Origin: Microthrixaceae bacterium
GTDB taxonomy: Bacteria; Actinomycetota; Acidimicrobiia; Acidimicrobiales; Acidimicrobilacustridaceae
Direction of reading: 5' to 3'
Assembly: GCA_947449015.1 (NCBI GenBank)
Contig: CANFQA010000007.1
Span: 21,918 to 85,917 of the forward strand
Length of the DNA: 64,000 bases
The notes beneath the pieces are model-generated. The model was not told the DNA's origin, made no database searches, and saw only the letters and a program-made list of their open reading frames with translations. The translations under genes and the position numbers were made by a program. Shown here one piece after another: positions 53,253 to 64,000 of the stretch. Position 1 is the first letter of the stretch. Each line of letters begins with the position of its first letter.

Positions 53253-53278
53253 ACGATCCGCTCTCGTCGGCACTCAGA

Positions 53279-56815
<3,537 letters not shown>

Positions 56816-56991
56816 CCGAGGGCTCCTGGTGGCGGCACGTGCGATGGTCCGGGCGAATTACACGCGTGTGAGCCGCCCTCGGGCGACCGTAGCACCCTCT
56901 CCAAGCGCCCGCCCAAGGGTGATATCCCCGAACGAACACCGGCCCGCCCATAGCCTCTCGGTCAGATAACCGTCATCCAAAGGAGAGCCCC

Positions 56992-57555
56992 ATGGCTACC
57001 GAAGACCGCTCCACCCTTGAGCTTCTGCGGGGTTCCCGCATCATTGCCTACAGCCTCGGATTCATCAGTCTTGTGGCTGGATTGTTCCTGCTGTTCTGGC
57101 CGAGCCGCACTGCGCACGTCGTGGGAGTCATCCTCGGCATCCTGTTCCTCGTGAGCGGTTTCGCGCAGGCAGCCGAGGCCGTCACCACCCACCGCAAGGG
57201 CTCCGCCTGGGGCTTCCTGCTGGTGCGTGGTCTGGTGAACCTGGCGCTCGGTCTCGTGCTCATCTTCTGGTCAGGTGCAGCGTCCTCAGCCATTGTCTGG
57301 CTCATCGGCCTCGACTTCGTCATCACCGGCGTGCTCGCCCTCATTGCCTCACTGATGGTCGGCAAGGACATGGGTCGGGGCAGTCTCGTACTGCACGGAG
57401 TGATCAGCATCGGCGTGGGCATCGCGGTGATGGCCTGGCCAAACTCGATCAAGTACGCCGCTGCGATTCTTCTGGCCATCGCGCTCATTGTGCTCGGGCT
57501 GATCATGCTCGGTTCGGGCTATCAGCTGTCGAAGGCATCCAAGGCACTCGCCTGA
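56992..57555 (+). CDS. HdeD/DUF308-family membrane protein
   Basis: 187 aa with six hydrophobic helices in three similar pairs (AYSLGFISLVAGLFLLFWPS, ILGILFLVSGFAQAAEAV, FLLVRGLVNLALGLVLIFWS, IGLDFVITGVLALIASLMVG, ISIGVGIAVMAWPNSIKYAA, LIVLGLIMLGSGYQL). This triple repeat is the DUF308 pattern of acid-resistance protein HdeD, though the role here is unknown. The ATG follows AAGGAGAGCCCC, a strong Shine-Dalgarno sequence, and there is a TAGCCT box about 35 nt upstream, so it is a leadered gene. Confidence 0.88.
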   Translation: MATEDRSTLELLRGSRIIAYSLGFISLVAGLFLLFWPSRTAHVVGVILGILFLVSGFAQAAEAVTTHRKGSAWGFLLVRGLVNLALGLVLIFWSGAASSAIVWLIGLDFVITGVLALIASLMVGKDMGRGSLVLHGVISIGVGIAVMAWPNSIKYAAAILLAIALIVLGLIMLGSGYQLSKASKALA

Positions 57556-57596
57556 AATTCGTCAGACACGCTGCGAGCAGAATCGACTCGCCGAAA

Positions 57597-58124
57597 CTAG
57601 AGGTAGGTCCCGGGTCGGTCGTCAAGGATCGGTCCGGGACTCCCTCCCGAGAGCGTCATGCCGTCGGGACCGGTGGCTCCGGGAGGTAGGCCTCGCATGT
57701 TTTCGAGTTGCTGGCGAGCCGCCATTTGCTGGGCGAACAGCGTGGCCTGAATGCCATGGAACAGCCCCTCAAGCCAACCAACCAGTTGAGCCTGGGCGAC
57801 ACGCAGTTCGATCTCGGTTGGTATGCCCTCGTGTTGGAACGGGAAGGCCAGGCGCTGCAACTCATCGCGCAGATCACCAGAAAGCGCGGAACCCAACTCT
57901 GCGATTGAGCGGTCATAGATCTCCCGCAATCGCTGGCGTGAGGGCTCATCGAGCGAAGTGGACCTCACCTCATCAAGCAACTGCTTGATCATCGAGCCGA
58001 CTCGCATCACCTTGGCCGGTTCGGATACGAACTCGTGGTCGACGGCGTCGATCGGTGCTGCGGCATTCGTTTCGGTACCGCCCGCCGAGATCAGCTCGAC
58101 GGGATTATCTCCATCAATCGTCAT
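57597..58124 (-). CDS. bpa: Bacterial proteasome activator
   Basis: 175 aa homologue of mycobacterial Bpa/PafE (DUF2587). The core EPAKVMRVGSMIKQLLDEVR, DEPSRQRLREIYDRSIAEL and QAQLVGWLEGLFHGIQATLF matches closely. The C-terminus ends RPGTYL, equivalent to the GQYL tail with which Bpa rings dock and open the 20S gate. The proteasome genes are not in the window. ATG 58124 gives a 40-residue acidic lead before the core. Confidence 0.93.
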   Translation of the reverse strand: MTIDGDNPVELISAGGTETNAAAPIDAVDHEFVSEPAKVMRVGSMIKQLLDEVRSTSLDEPSRQRLREIYDRSIAELGSALSGDLRDELQRLAFPFQHEGIPTEIELRVAQAQLVGWLEGLFHGIQATLFAQQMAARQQLENMRGLPPGATGPDGMTLSGGSPGPILDDRPGTYL

Positions 58125-58211
58125 AGAACCATTGTGCCCGCGTGTTGCCGCGAATCGCGCACGCGTCCTGGCCTCAGGTACTGGCATGGAACTTTGCCCT
58201 CAGGCACTGGA

Positions 58212-59318
58212 TTAGTGACGAGTAGCGACCAAGAACGGCACAAGCATCTCGTCCGCGGTCAAGGACCCATGGCGGGCCCGGAGTTCGTACAGGCCGGTAT
58301 CAGCGGGATCCACGTAGCTCACGACCTCTCGGGCCACCAACGCAACATCGCCCAGACGGGCTCGTGCTGCGTCGGTGACCACAGGACCGAACCAACCCTC
58401 ATCGATCACCTGATCGACGCTCACAACCCAGCCTGTGTCGCTGTGATGAGCACTGGCGGCCTCGAACAGATGGCGGGCATGGCCGGGACGAGCGTGCAAC
58501 CAGCGGAACCGCCCTTCCCCTGACTGTGTGGCGACATGCGCAAGCACAGATGCATCAGGGGTAATGACGTTGTCACCCACGTCGACCTGTCCATGATCGG
58601 AGATGACCACCAGTGCAGCACCGGCGGGCAGGGTCTCGACAAGCTCAGCAACAATGCGATCAGCGGCACGGAGTTCGGCCAGATAGTGCTCACCGAGACC
58701 GAACTCATGTGCGATCTTGTCGATGCCGTCGTAATAGGCATAGATAAACGGTTCGTTGCGCCGAAGCGCTCCGGCAACCTCAGCCACAAGCGTCGACGGC
58801 ATGCGCCAACCGAAATGACGAGTCTGTGCGAGGTGTGCCCGCGTAAAGCCGGTGTCGCGAAACTCCGCCCGAGTGATGACCACCGGTCGCTGACCCTCGA
58901 ACGCGGGATGCGGTTGGGTGGACTCCGGCGGGATTGCATCGCGCATATCGCGACCCTCGGCATTCCAACGCAACACATTGAGCACCCGACCATCCACGCG
59001 CATCCGATACCCAACCACTCCGTGCACTCCGGGCGTCAGACCTGTCGTAATGGATGTGAGCGCAGTCGCTGTGGTCGTTGGCGTGACACTCGTGATGGAA
59101 CGGCCCGATAACGAGGCCAGTGCCGGCAACACAGCACGATGCTGTTCGAACTGCGTCCAGCCCAGGCCGTCAAGGACCAGCACCACGACCTGCTCGGCAT
59201 CGAGGAGTTCTGGTGGCATCCATTCAGGTGCATCGATCGTGAGATCGACCAGCGCCGGAACGACCGCGTCGATGCAGGCCCCGCCGTAGTCAGGCAGCAA
59301 TGGTCCTAGACCGTCCAC
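58212..59318 (-). CDS. Alkaline phosphatase-superfamily protein (nucleotide pyrophosphatase/PglZ-like)
   Basis: 368 aa. Metal and nucleophile motifs of the superfamily are present: VVVLVLDGLGWTQFEQH, the Thr nucleophile region SVTPTTTATALTSITTG, YYDGIDKIAHEFG, LVVISDHGQVDVGD and RHGSLTADEMLVPF. No signal peptide, so it acts in the cytoplasm on an unknown phosphoester. GTG 59318 follows AGGGAGG with a 6-nt gap, a strong Shine-Dalgarno sequence. Confidence 0.87.
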   Translation of the reverse strand: MDGLGPLLPDYGGACIDAVVPALVDLTIDAPEWMPPELLDAEQVVVLVLDGLGWTQFEQHRAVLPALASLSGRSITSVTPTTTATALTSITTGLTPGVHGVVGYRMRVDGRVLNVLRWNAEGRDMRDAIPPESTQPHPAFEGQRPVVITRAEFRDTGFTRAHLAQTRHFGWRMPSTLVAEVAGALRRNEPFIYAYYDGIDKIAHEFGLGEHYLAELRAADRIVAELVETLPAGAALVVISDHGQVDVGDNVITPDASVLAHVATQSGEGRFRWLHARPGHARHLFEAASAHHSDTGWVVSVDQVIDEGWFGPVVTDAARARLGDVALVAREVVSYVDPADTGLYELRARHGSLTADEMLVPFLVATRH

Positions 59319-59395
59319 GACGAACCTCCCTGTTGAAGATGGTCACGGTAGCGCCCGGGGTCACAGACGACGCAACGCACCAACGCTGCACCCCC

Positions 59396-59401
59396 TACGA
59401 T
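59396..59401 (+). promoter_or_regulatory. Putative -10 box of the Rrf2 gene (TACGAT)
   Basis: TACGAT ends 7 nt before GTG 59409 and overlaps an upstream ATG at 59400, which argues for the GTG as start. Confidence 0.5.
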
Positions 59402-59408
59402 GAGACGC

Positions 59409-59894
59409 GTGAAGGTGTCCACCCGAGGTGACTATGCGAGTCGAGCCCTGCTCTCGCTCGCGCTCCATGCCGATGAGGGCGGTCCCACCTCGGTACGCGA
59501 CATCGCCGAGCGCACCGGTCTCCCCCAGCCCTACCTTGAACAGATCCTTCTTGCCCTCAAGGGGGCCGGCCTGGTCCGCTCGAAGCGCGGCGTCGGCGGT
59601 GGGTATGTCCTTGCCCGCACGCCCGAGACCATCACCATGTCATCAATCGTCAGTGCGGTCGATGGTCCGATCGTGGCCGGCGATTTCGGAGAGCCCCATA
59701 CCGATGGTTCCTGCGACCATGAAGGCCAATGCGTCCTGCTGGCTGTCTGGGCCGACGTTGGCGAACATATGCGCCGCTACCTCGACGCCGTCACGCTGGC
59801 CGATGTCGTGGCCATCTCACGCGGTGAGGCCGGTTGGCCGAGCGAGAGCGACTCAACAGTCGGAAGTACGCCTCCCTGGATCAGGGGTTCCTGA
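59409..59894 (+). CDS. Rrf2-family transcriptional regulator with two cluster cysteines
   Basis: 161 aa. The N-terminal winged HTH is typical: VKVSTRGDYASRALLSLAL, SVRDIAERTGLPQPYLEQIL and LVRSKRGVGGGYVLAR. The cluster region has only Cys102 and Cys108 (C-x5-C in SCDHEGQC); the usual third Cys is missing, so an Fe-S cluster would need another ligand. GTG 59409 gives the standard Rrf2 start; the ATG three codons earlier overlaps the -10 box. Its end overlaps the convergent rluD-type gene by 14 nt. Confidence 0.88.
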   Translation: MKVSTRGDYASRALLSLALHADEGGPTSVRDIAERTGLPQPYLEQILLALKGAGLVRSKRGVGGGYVLARTPETITMSSIVSAVDGPIVAGDFGEPHTDGSCDHEGQCVLLAVWADVGEHMRRYLDAVTLADVVAISRGEAGWPSESDSTVGSTPPWIRGS

Positions 59895-60807
59895 GCCGGT
59901 CAACGACGGCCGCGAGGTCATCCGGTAGCGGTGACTCGAACGACAACTCAACATCATCACGCAATGGATGATCGAAACGCAGTTGCGCACTATGCAGCAC
60001 CATTCGCGGCGCAGACACCGCAGGTCGCACTCCCCGATACCGCTCGTCGCCGACAACGGCATGGCCGATCGCTGCCATATGCACTCTGATCTGGTGCGTT
60101 CGTCCAGTCTCCAGGCGGCATTCGAGCAGCGACATCGGAACCGGATCCTCAAAGGTCTCGAGCACCGTGTATCCAGTTCGAGCTTCCTTGCCCTGGGCGC
60201 TGACGACCATGCGGGTGGGATCACGATGAGAGCGACCGATCGGAGCGTCGACCATTCCGGCGCCTGACTCAGGCACACCCCAGACAAGAGTGAGGTAGCA
60301 CCGTTCAACGTTATGAGCGGAAAGCATGGCCACAAGTTCGTCGTAGGCCTCCTGCGTCCTGGCCACGACCATGAGACCAGAGGTGTCCTTGTCGAGTCGG
60401 TGGACAATTCCTGGTCGAGCGGGATCGCCAACTGTCTCGATCTCGGGATAACGGGCCAACAGCCCCTGCACGAGGGTTCCGGTGGCATTCCCGGCGCCCG
60501 GATGCACCACGAGACCAGCCTGCTTGTCGATCACGATGAGGTCCTCATCGGCGTACACCACAGTGATCTGAACATCAGGTTCAGGAACCATCGGAGCCGG
60601 CGGAGCATCGAGATCGATATCGATATCGATCTGATCCCCTTCCACGATTCGCTGGGAATGCGAGGCGACAACCTGTCCATTGCGCTGGATCAGCCCGGCA
60701 TCGATCCATTCATTGACACGGGCGCGGCTCTCTCCGGTGATCATCGCCACAAGGCGATCAATTCGTTCACCCTCAAGGGCGGCGGGCACAACTTCTCTGG
60801 CACTCAT
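59881..60807 (-). CDS. rluD: RluD-type 23S rRNA pseudouridine synthase
   Basis: 308 aa. An N-terminal S4 RNA-binding domain (GERIDRLVAMITGESRARVNEWIDAG) is followed by the RluA-family catalytic domain with HRLDKDTSGLMVVAR (catalytic Asp) and ETGRTHQIRVHMAAIGHAVVGD. The neighbouring lspA gene upstream overlaps by 4 nt, the same pairing seen in many bacteria. The exact uridine target (RluD sites 1911/1915/1917) is inferred from family only. Confidence 0.93.
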   Translation of the reverse strand: MSAREVVPAALEGERIDRLVAMITGESRARVNEWIDAGLIQRNGQVVASHSQRIVEGDQIDIDIDLDAPPAPMVPEPDVQITVVYADEDLIVIDKQAGLVVHPGAGNATGTLVQGLLARYPEIETVGDPARPGIVHRLDKDTSGLMVVARTQEAYDELVAMLSAHNVERCYLTLVWGVPESGAGMVDAPIGRSHRDPTRMVVSAQGKEARTGYTVLETFEDPVPMSLLECRLETGRTHQIRVHMAAIGHAVVGDERYRGVRPAVSAPRMVLHSAQLRFDHPLRDDVELSFESPLPDDLAAVVDRLRNP

Positions 60808-61319
60808 GATCCGGCTCCTCGCAATGTGGCAATGACAAGCAGGATTGCTCCACACACCACGCCGATGTCAGCCACGTTGAACACGGGCCACCACTGAAAA
60901 TCTATGAAATCGACGACGGACCCATGCAAGAAGCCGGCGTCACCACGGAACATCCGATCGCCGAGGTTCCCAAGGGCTCCTCCGACGATCATGCCCATCG
61001 CAACTGCGGCCATCCGAGAGGAGACTGATCGAGCACTCCACACCAGAAAACCCACAACTCCGACGACGCCGAGCGCGATCCACGGGCCCATTCCAGTGCC
61101 CATGCTGAACGAAGCGCCTGAGTTGTAGGCCAGATCGAACTGGAGGGTCCACACCACCGACACCGCAGGGCCGGTGAGCGCATGCACCGCCCAGATCTTG
61201 GTCAATTGGTCGAGAACGAGCCAGCCGACAGCAACAGCACCGAACAGCGACCGATACGTCCGAGCATCGGCCCCCGTCCGCTCAGCGACGACTGAAGCCC
61301 CCGACCTTGTACTCGACAC
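60804..61319 (-). CDS. lspA: Lipoprotein signal peptidase (SPase II)
   Basis: 171 aa with four hydrophobic helices. The two catalytic Asp are Asp121 in [14 protein letters not shown] and Asp151 in [19 protein letters not shown]-like [11 protein letters not shown] and [11 protein letters not shown] are also conserved. GTG 61319 is the only usable start and overlaps the DksA-like gene by 38 nt. Its stop overlaps the rluD ATG (ATGA). Confidence 0.95.
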   Translation of the reverse strand: MSSTRSGASVVAERTGADARTYRSLFGAVAVGWLVLDQLTKIWAVHALTGPAVSVVWTLQFDLAYNSGASFSMGTGMGPWIALGVVGVVGFLVWSARSVSSRMAAVAMGMIVGGALGNLGDRMFRGDAGFLHGSVVDFIDFQWWPVFNVADIGVVCGAILLVIATLRGAGS

Positions 61320-62097
61320 GCTCGCGACACCACGGGATCGCCTTCAGACGTTCACGTGGAATTGCAAGACCAGACACCTCACAGATGCCATAGGTGCCGG
61401 CTGGGATCTTGAGCAGGGCGCGATCAATCTCATCAACCTGGTCGCGGAACTGCGCGGAAAGCGCAAGGTCGCGCTCGCGCTCGACGGCGAGGGTGTCGCC
61501 CTCACCCGATTCCTCATCAAACTGGACGTCTCCGGGCTCACGAAGTTCGGCAAGCGCGTTCGCCTCGGCAGTGAGGCTGTCGGCGTCACGGACCAACCGA
61601 ACACGCTCTTCGTGCAGCAGCAGTCGCTGAGCCTCGAGGAACTTGGCATCAAACGGATACTTAAATGCCTTGGGCTTGGGCGGATCAGGCTTCTTGGCGA
61701 GCGCCGGCGGCTTGGCCCGAGTCGGCGCGGGTGCAGGCTTGACGGCTGCAACCTTCTTCGCCGGAGCTTTCGGGGCCGGAGCCTTCGGTGCGGGTGCAGG
61801 CTTGACGGCAGCAACCTTCTTGGCCGGAGCCTTCTTCGCCGCGACCTTTGTGACCGGAGCCTTCTTTGCCGCGACCTTCTTAGCGGGCGCTTTTGTGGCC
61901 GGAGCCTTCTTCGCTGCGACCTTCTTCGCTGCGACCTTCTTCGCTGGAGCCTTCTTTGCCGCGACCTTCTTGGCGGGCGCTTTTGTGGCCGGAGCCTTCT
62001 TCGCCGCCACCTTCTTCGCCGGAGCCTTCTTCGCCGCCACCTTCTTCGCCGGAGCCTTCTTCGCCGCGACCTTCTTCACCGGAGCCTTGCCTGCCAT
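61282..62097 (-). CDS. TraR/DksA-like protein with long Lys/Ala/Pro-rich N-terminal tail
   Basis: 271 aa. Residues 1 to about 145 consist of imperfect repeats of [14 protein letters not shown] units, strongly basic like histone H1 tails. Residues 155-271 are DksA-like: a coiled coil ([40 protein letters not shown]) and a C-terminal [27 protein letters not shown] that normally is a four-Cys zinc finger but has only two Cys. AAGAAGG precedes ATG 62097. It may bind RNA polymerase while the tail binds DNA; this is inference. Confidence 0.85.
   Translation of the reverse strand: MAGKAPVKKVAAKKAPAKKVAAKKAPAKKVAAKKAPATKAPAKKVAAKKAPAKKVAAKKVAAKKAPATKAPAKKVAAKKAPVTKVAAKKAPAKKVAAVKPAPAPKAPAPKAPAKKVAAVKPAPAPTRAKPPALAKKPDPPKPKAFKYPFDAKFLEAQRLLLHEERVRLVRDADSLTAEANALAELREPGDVQFDEESGEGDTLAVERERDLALSAQFRDQVDEIDRALLKIPAGTYGICEVSGLAIPRERLKAIPWCRERVEYKVGGFSRR
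61800..62090. repeat. Imperfect direct repeats coding the Lys/Ala tail
   Basis: Repeated GCCTTCTTCGCCGCGACC-type units on the plus strand, of 15-30 bp periods, code for the [10 protein letters not shown] repeats of the DksA-like protein. Such DNA is prone to slippage, so the tail length may vary between strains. Confidence 0.8.
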
Positions 62098-62266
62098 GGT
62101 CACCTTCTTGAGTTCACCCGCGCGGCCAGGATCGGCCTTCGCAGCACCGTGGGCGATCGGGAACTGATCCCAAAGCGCTACGGACCTGCTGCACAGGGTT
62201 GGGCAGGGTAGGCGACGCCCGCAGACGTGGCAACACTCAGCGCACGAGGCCCGCTGGGCGAACGCC

Positions 62267-62272
62267 TACGCT
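62267..62272 (+). promoter_or_regulatory. Putative -10 box of ileS (TACGCT)
   Basis: TACGCT ends 6 nt before ATG 62279. No T-box motif (AGGGTGGNACCGCG-like) lies in the 181-nt upstream gap, which fits a leaderless mRNA. Confidence 0.5.
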
Positions 62273-62278
62273 TGCCCT

Positions 62279-64000
62279 ATGCCGTTTGGCCCCGTGAACC
62301 CTGAACTCGACCTTCCCTCGCTCGAAACCAGCATCCTGGATCGCTGGCGAGCCGACAACATTGTCGAGACTGCCCGCACCTTCCGCGCGGGGAACGAGCC
62401 GTGGATCTTCTACGAAGGACCCCCCACGGCCAATGGCCGCCCCGGTCTTCACCACGTCTGGGCCCGGGTGTTCAAGGACATCTACCCAAGATTCCAGACG
62501 ATGCGCGGCCGTGATGTTCCCCGCAAGGGCGGCTGGGATTGCCATGGGCTTCCGGTCGAACTCGAGGTCGAAAAGGAACTCGGTCTCTCCACAAAGCAGG
62601 AGATCGAGGATTTCGGGATCGCCGAATTCAACCGCCGATGCCGTGAATCAGTGACGCGATACGTGACCGACTGGACTGCGCTCACCGAGCGCTCCGGGGT
62701 CTGGATCGATACTGCGGATGCCTATTGGACCCTCGACAACTCCTATGTCGAGTCGGTGTGGTGGCTCATCCGGCAACTCTGGGACAAGGGACTGCTCTAC
62801 GAGGGCCACAAGGTCTCGCCCTATTGCGGTCGATGTGGCACAGCGCTCTCCAGCCATGAACTGGGCCAGCCCGATGTCTACCGCGATGTCGTTGATCCGT
62901 CAGTATTCGTGCGCTTCCCCGTCGACGATTCCGAGGTCGACCTGCTGGTGTGGACCACGACCCCATGGACGCTCATCTCCAATGTCGCTGCCGCCGTCGG
63001 TCCCGATATTGACTATGTACGCGTCGCTTCCTCCGATGGCGGACGCGATCTCGTCATGGCTGCCGCACTTGCACCCGCCGACGCCGTGGTGATCGAGCGC
63101 TACCGGGGCGTCGATCTGGTGGGTTGGCGATACGAGCGACCCTTCACTGATCTCGCCCCGCCCGCTGGTGCGGATGGATGGCGTGTCGTTGCCGCCGATT
63201 TCGTCACCACTGACGATGGCTCAGGCATCGTGCACCTCGCACCAGCCTTTGGCGAGGACGATGCACAGGTGGGGCGCGCCGAACAGCTCCCTGTGCTCAA
63301 TCCCGTCAACGCTGATGCCGCCTTCGACGAGTCAGTACCGGATTTCGCCGGCCGGTTCGTCAAGGATGCCGACCGAGACATCATCGCCAACCTTGCTGCC
63401 CGTGGCCTTTTGGTGCGCGAGCAAGCCTACGAACACAGCTATCCACACTGCTGGCGCTGCAGCACCCCACTCATCTACTGGGCGAAGACTTCCTGGTTCG
63501 TTCGAACCTCCGAGCACCGCGACCTGCTTCTGTCGCAAAACGACGCAATCGGATGGAACCCTGAGTTCATAAAGCACGGTCGATTCGGCAAGTGGCTGGA
63601 GGGCAATATCGACTGGGCGCTGTCACGCGACCGCTACTGGGGCACGCCCCTTCCGATCTGGCGATGTGACGCTTCCGGCCACGAACACTGCATCGGTTCG
63701 GTCGCAGAGCTCTCCGAACTCACTGGCAAGGACCTCACCGAACTCGATCTCCACCGCCCCTATGTCGATGACATCACCTTCGACTGCGTGGTCGACGGGT
63801 GTGCCGGCACTTCCAGTCGTGTTGCTCCCGTGCTTGACGCATGGTTCGACTCGGGTTCGATGCCGTCAGCCCAGCAGCATTACCCGTTCGAGAATGCTGA
63901 ACGCTTTGAGCGTTCGTTCCCCGCTGACTTCATTTGCGAAGCAATCGATCAAACCCGCGGCTGGTTCTACTCGCTGCTTGCAGTCAACTCCTTGGTGTTC
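62279..64000 (+). CDS. ileS: Isoleucine--tRNA ligase (partial, C-terminus beyond window)
   Basis: First 574 codons of a class I synthetase. The HIGH-type motif is in GPPTANGRPGLHHVWAR; GWDCHGLPVELEVEKELG is typical of IleRS. The editing domain contains LLVWTTTPWTLISNVAAAVG and the stretch VAADFVTTDDGSGIVHLAPAFGEDD. Then TSWFVRTSEH, the RYWGTPLPIW loop and the WFDSGSMP region follow. The KMSKS loop and anticodon-binding domain are not reached. The order HIGH-editing-catalytic is intact. The ATG at 62279 has no Shine-Dalgarno sequence but a TACGCT box. Confidence 0.96.
   Translation, partial: MPFGPVNPELDLPSLETSILDRWRADNIVETARTFRAGNEPWIFYEGPPTANGRPGLHHVWARVFKDIYPRFQTMRGRDVPRKGGWDCHGLPVELEVEKELGLSTKQEIEDFGIAEFNRRCRESVTRYVTDWTALTERSGVWIDTADAYWTLDNSYVESVWWLIRQLWDKGLLYEGHKVSPYCGRCGTALSSHELGQPDVYRDVVDPSVFVRFPVDDSEVDLLVWTTTPWTLISNVAAAVGPDIDYVRVASSDGGRDLVMAAALAPADAVVIERYRGVDLVGWRYERPFTDLAPPAGADGWRVVAADFVTTDDGSGIVHLAPAFGEDDAQVGRAEQLPVLNPVNADAAFDESVPDFAGRFVKDADRDIIANLAARGLLVREQAYEHSYPHCWRCSTPLIYWAKTSWFVRTSEHRDLLLSQNDAIGWNPEFIKHGRFGKWLEGNIDWALSRDRYWGTPLPIWRCDASGHEHCIGSVAELSELTGKDLTELDLHRPYVDDITFDCVVDGCAGTSSRVAPVLDAWFDSGSMPSAQQHYPFENAERFERSFPADFICEAIDQTRGWFYSLLAVNSLVF

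Noticed and set aside
61643..62167. Ala/Gly/Phe-rich open frame on the plus strand
   Set aside because: Complement of the Lys/Ala repeats of the DksA-like gene; its apparent transmembrane character is an artefact of the AAGAAG-type repeats.
62098..62278. T-box riboswitch upstream of ileS
   Set aside because: No T-box consensus, specifier hairpin or antiterminator found; the TACGCT box 6 nt before the ATG leaves no leader.

Overview
The window is one continuous stretch of GC-rich chromosome dominated by core housekeeping genes. No phage, insertion sequence or CRISPR signal was seen. The gene content points to an actinobacterium: a PdtaR-type ANTAR response regulator, a mycothiol synthase homologue, a bacterial proteasome activator (Bpa) homologue, the DprE2/DPPR-synthase/DprE1 trio, a complete-looking set of menaquinone genes apart from menB and menC, and group II truncated haemoglobin. 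A lineage outside the mycolic-acid bacteria, such as class Acidimicrobiia, fits best. That placement is inference from gene content and style, not from a marker search.

Layout. 1-1760: uvrB (partial, minus). 1863-4918: decaprenyl-phosphoryl-arabinose cluster (plus). 4931-7363: coaE, an orphan LuxR-type HTH gene and rpsA around a perfect bidirectional terminator. 7485-11943: methyltransferase, polA, pdtaR and a coiled-coil gene (minus). 12056-16567: tRNA-Leu(CAA), then the type II fatty-acid operon fabD-fabH-fabG-acpP-fabF (plus). 16590-18404: ogt, fabZ, bcp and an HU gene (minus). 18611-22864: tryptophan operon ABM-trpC-trpF-trpB-trpA-globin (minus). 22907-26734: dnaJ-like, ygfZ, trpE, hisI, groES-like (minus). 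26759-27433: hydrolase (plus). 27474-33287: hisD-C-B-H-A-methyltransferase-hisF (minus). 33384-36719: small protein, nth, mshD, rlmN, membrane protein. 36754-40134: acyl-CoA synthetase and a secreted dimethylformamidase-like protein. 40212-46912: menaquinone genes menG, menF, menD, menH, menA, menE on alternating strands. 46936-53252: crotonase, a DJ-1/PfpI gene broken by a stop, aldo/keto reductase, a YyaL-like protein, nitroreductase, an unknown gene and a TPR protein. 53279-62097: dnaE, an HdeD-like membrane protein, bpa, a phosphatase-family protein, an Rrf2 regulator, rluD-type synthase, lspA and a DksA-like protein with a long Lys/Ala tail. 62279-64000: ileS (partial, plus).

Two themes tie the window together. 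First, gene starts: at 23 of them a TANNNT box ends 6-9 nt before the start codon with no Shine-Dalgarno sequence, which suggests leaderless transcripts. This rule also settles several start codons (Rrf2 regulator, coiled-coil gene, his-operon methyltransferase). Genes inside operons are mostly coupled by 1-4 nt overlaps (ATGA, GTGA, TGATG). Second, many familiar enzymes carry a twist: FabD has an extra barrel-sandwich domain lacking the modifiable Lys, DprE1 has Ala where the benzothiazinone-reactive Cys normally sits, PolA has lost its proofreading residues, the DksA-like protein has lost half of its zinc-finger Cys, and the Rrf2 protein keeps only two cluster Cys.

No wholly new defence or mobile system was recognised. 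The best leads for new biology are the FabD fusion, the secreted dimethylformamidase-like protein, the arabinan-precursor cluster in a probably non-mycolate organism, the shared palindromic -10 element between groES and the hydrolase, and the 26-bp tandem repeat between menH and menA.
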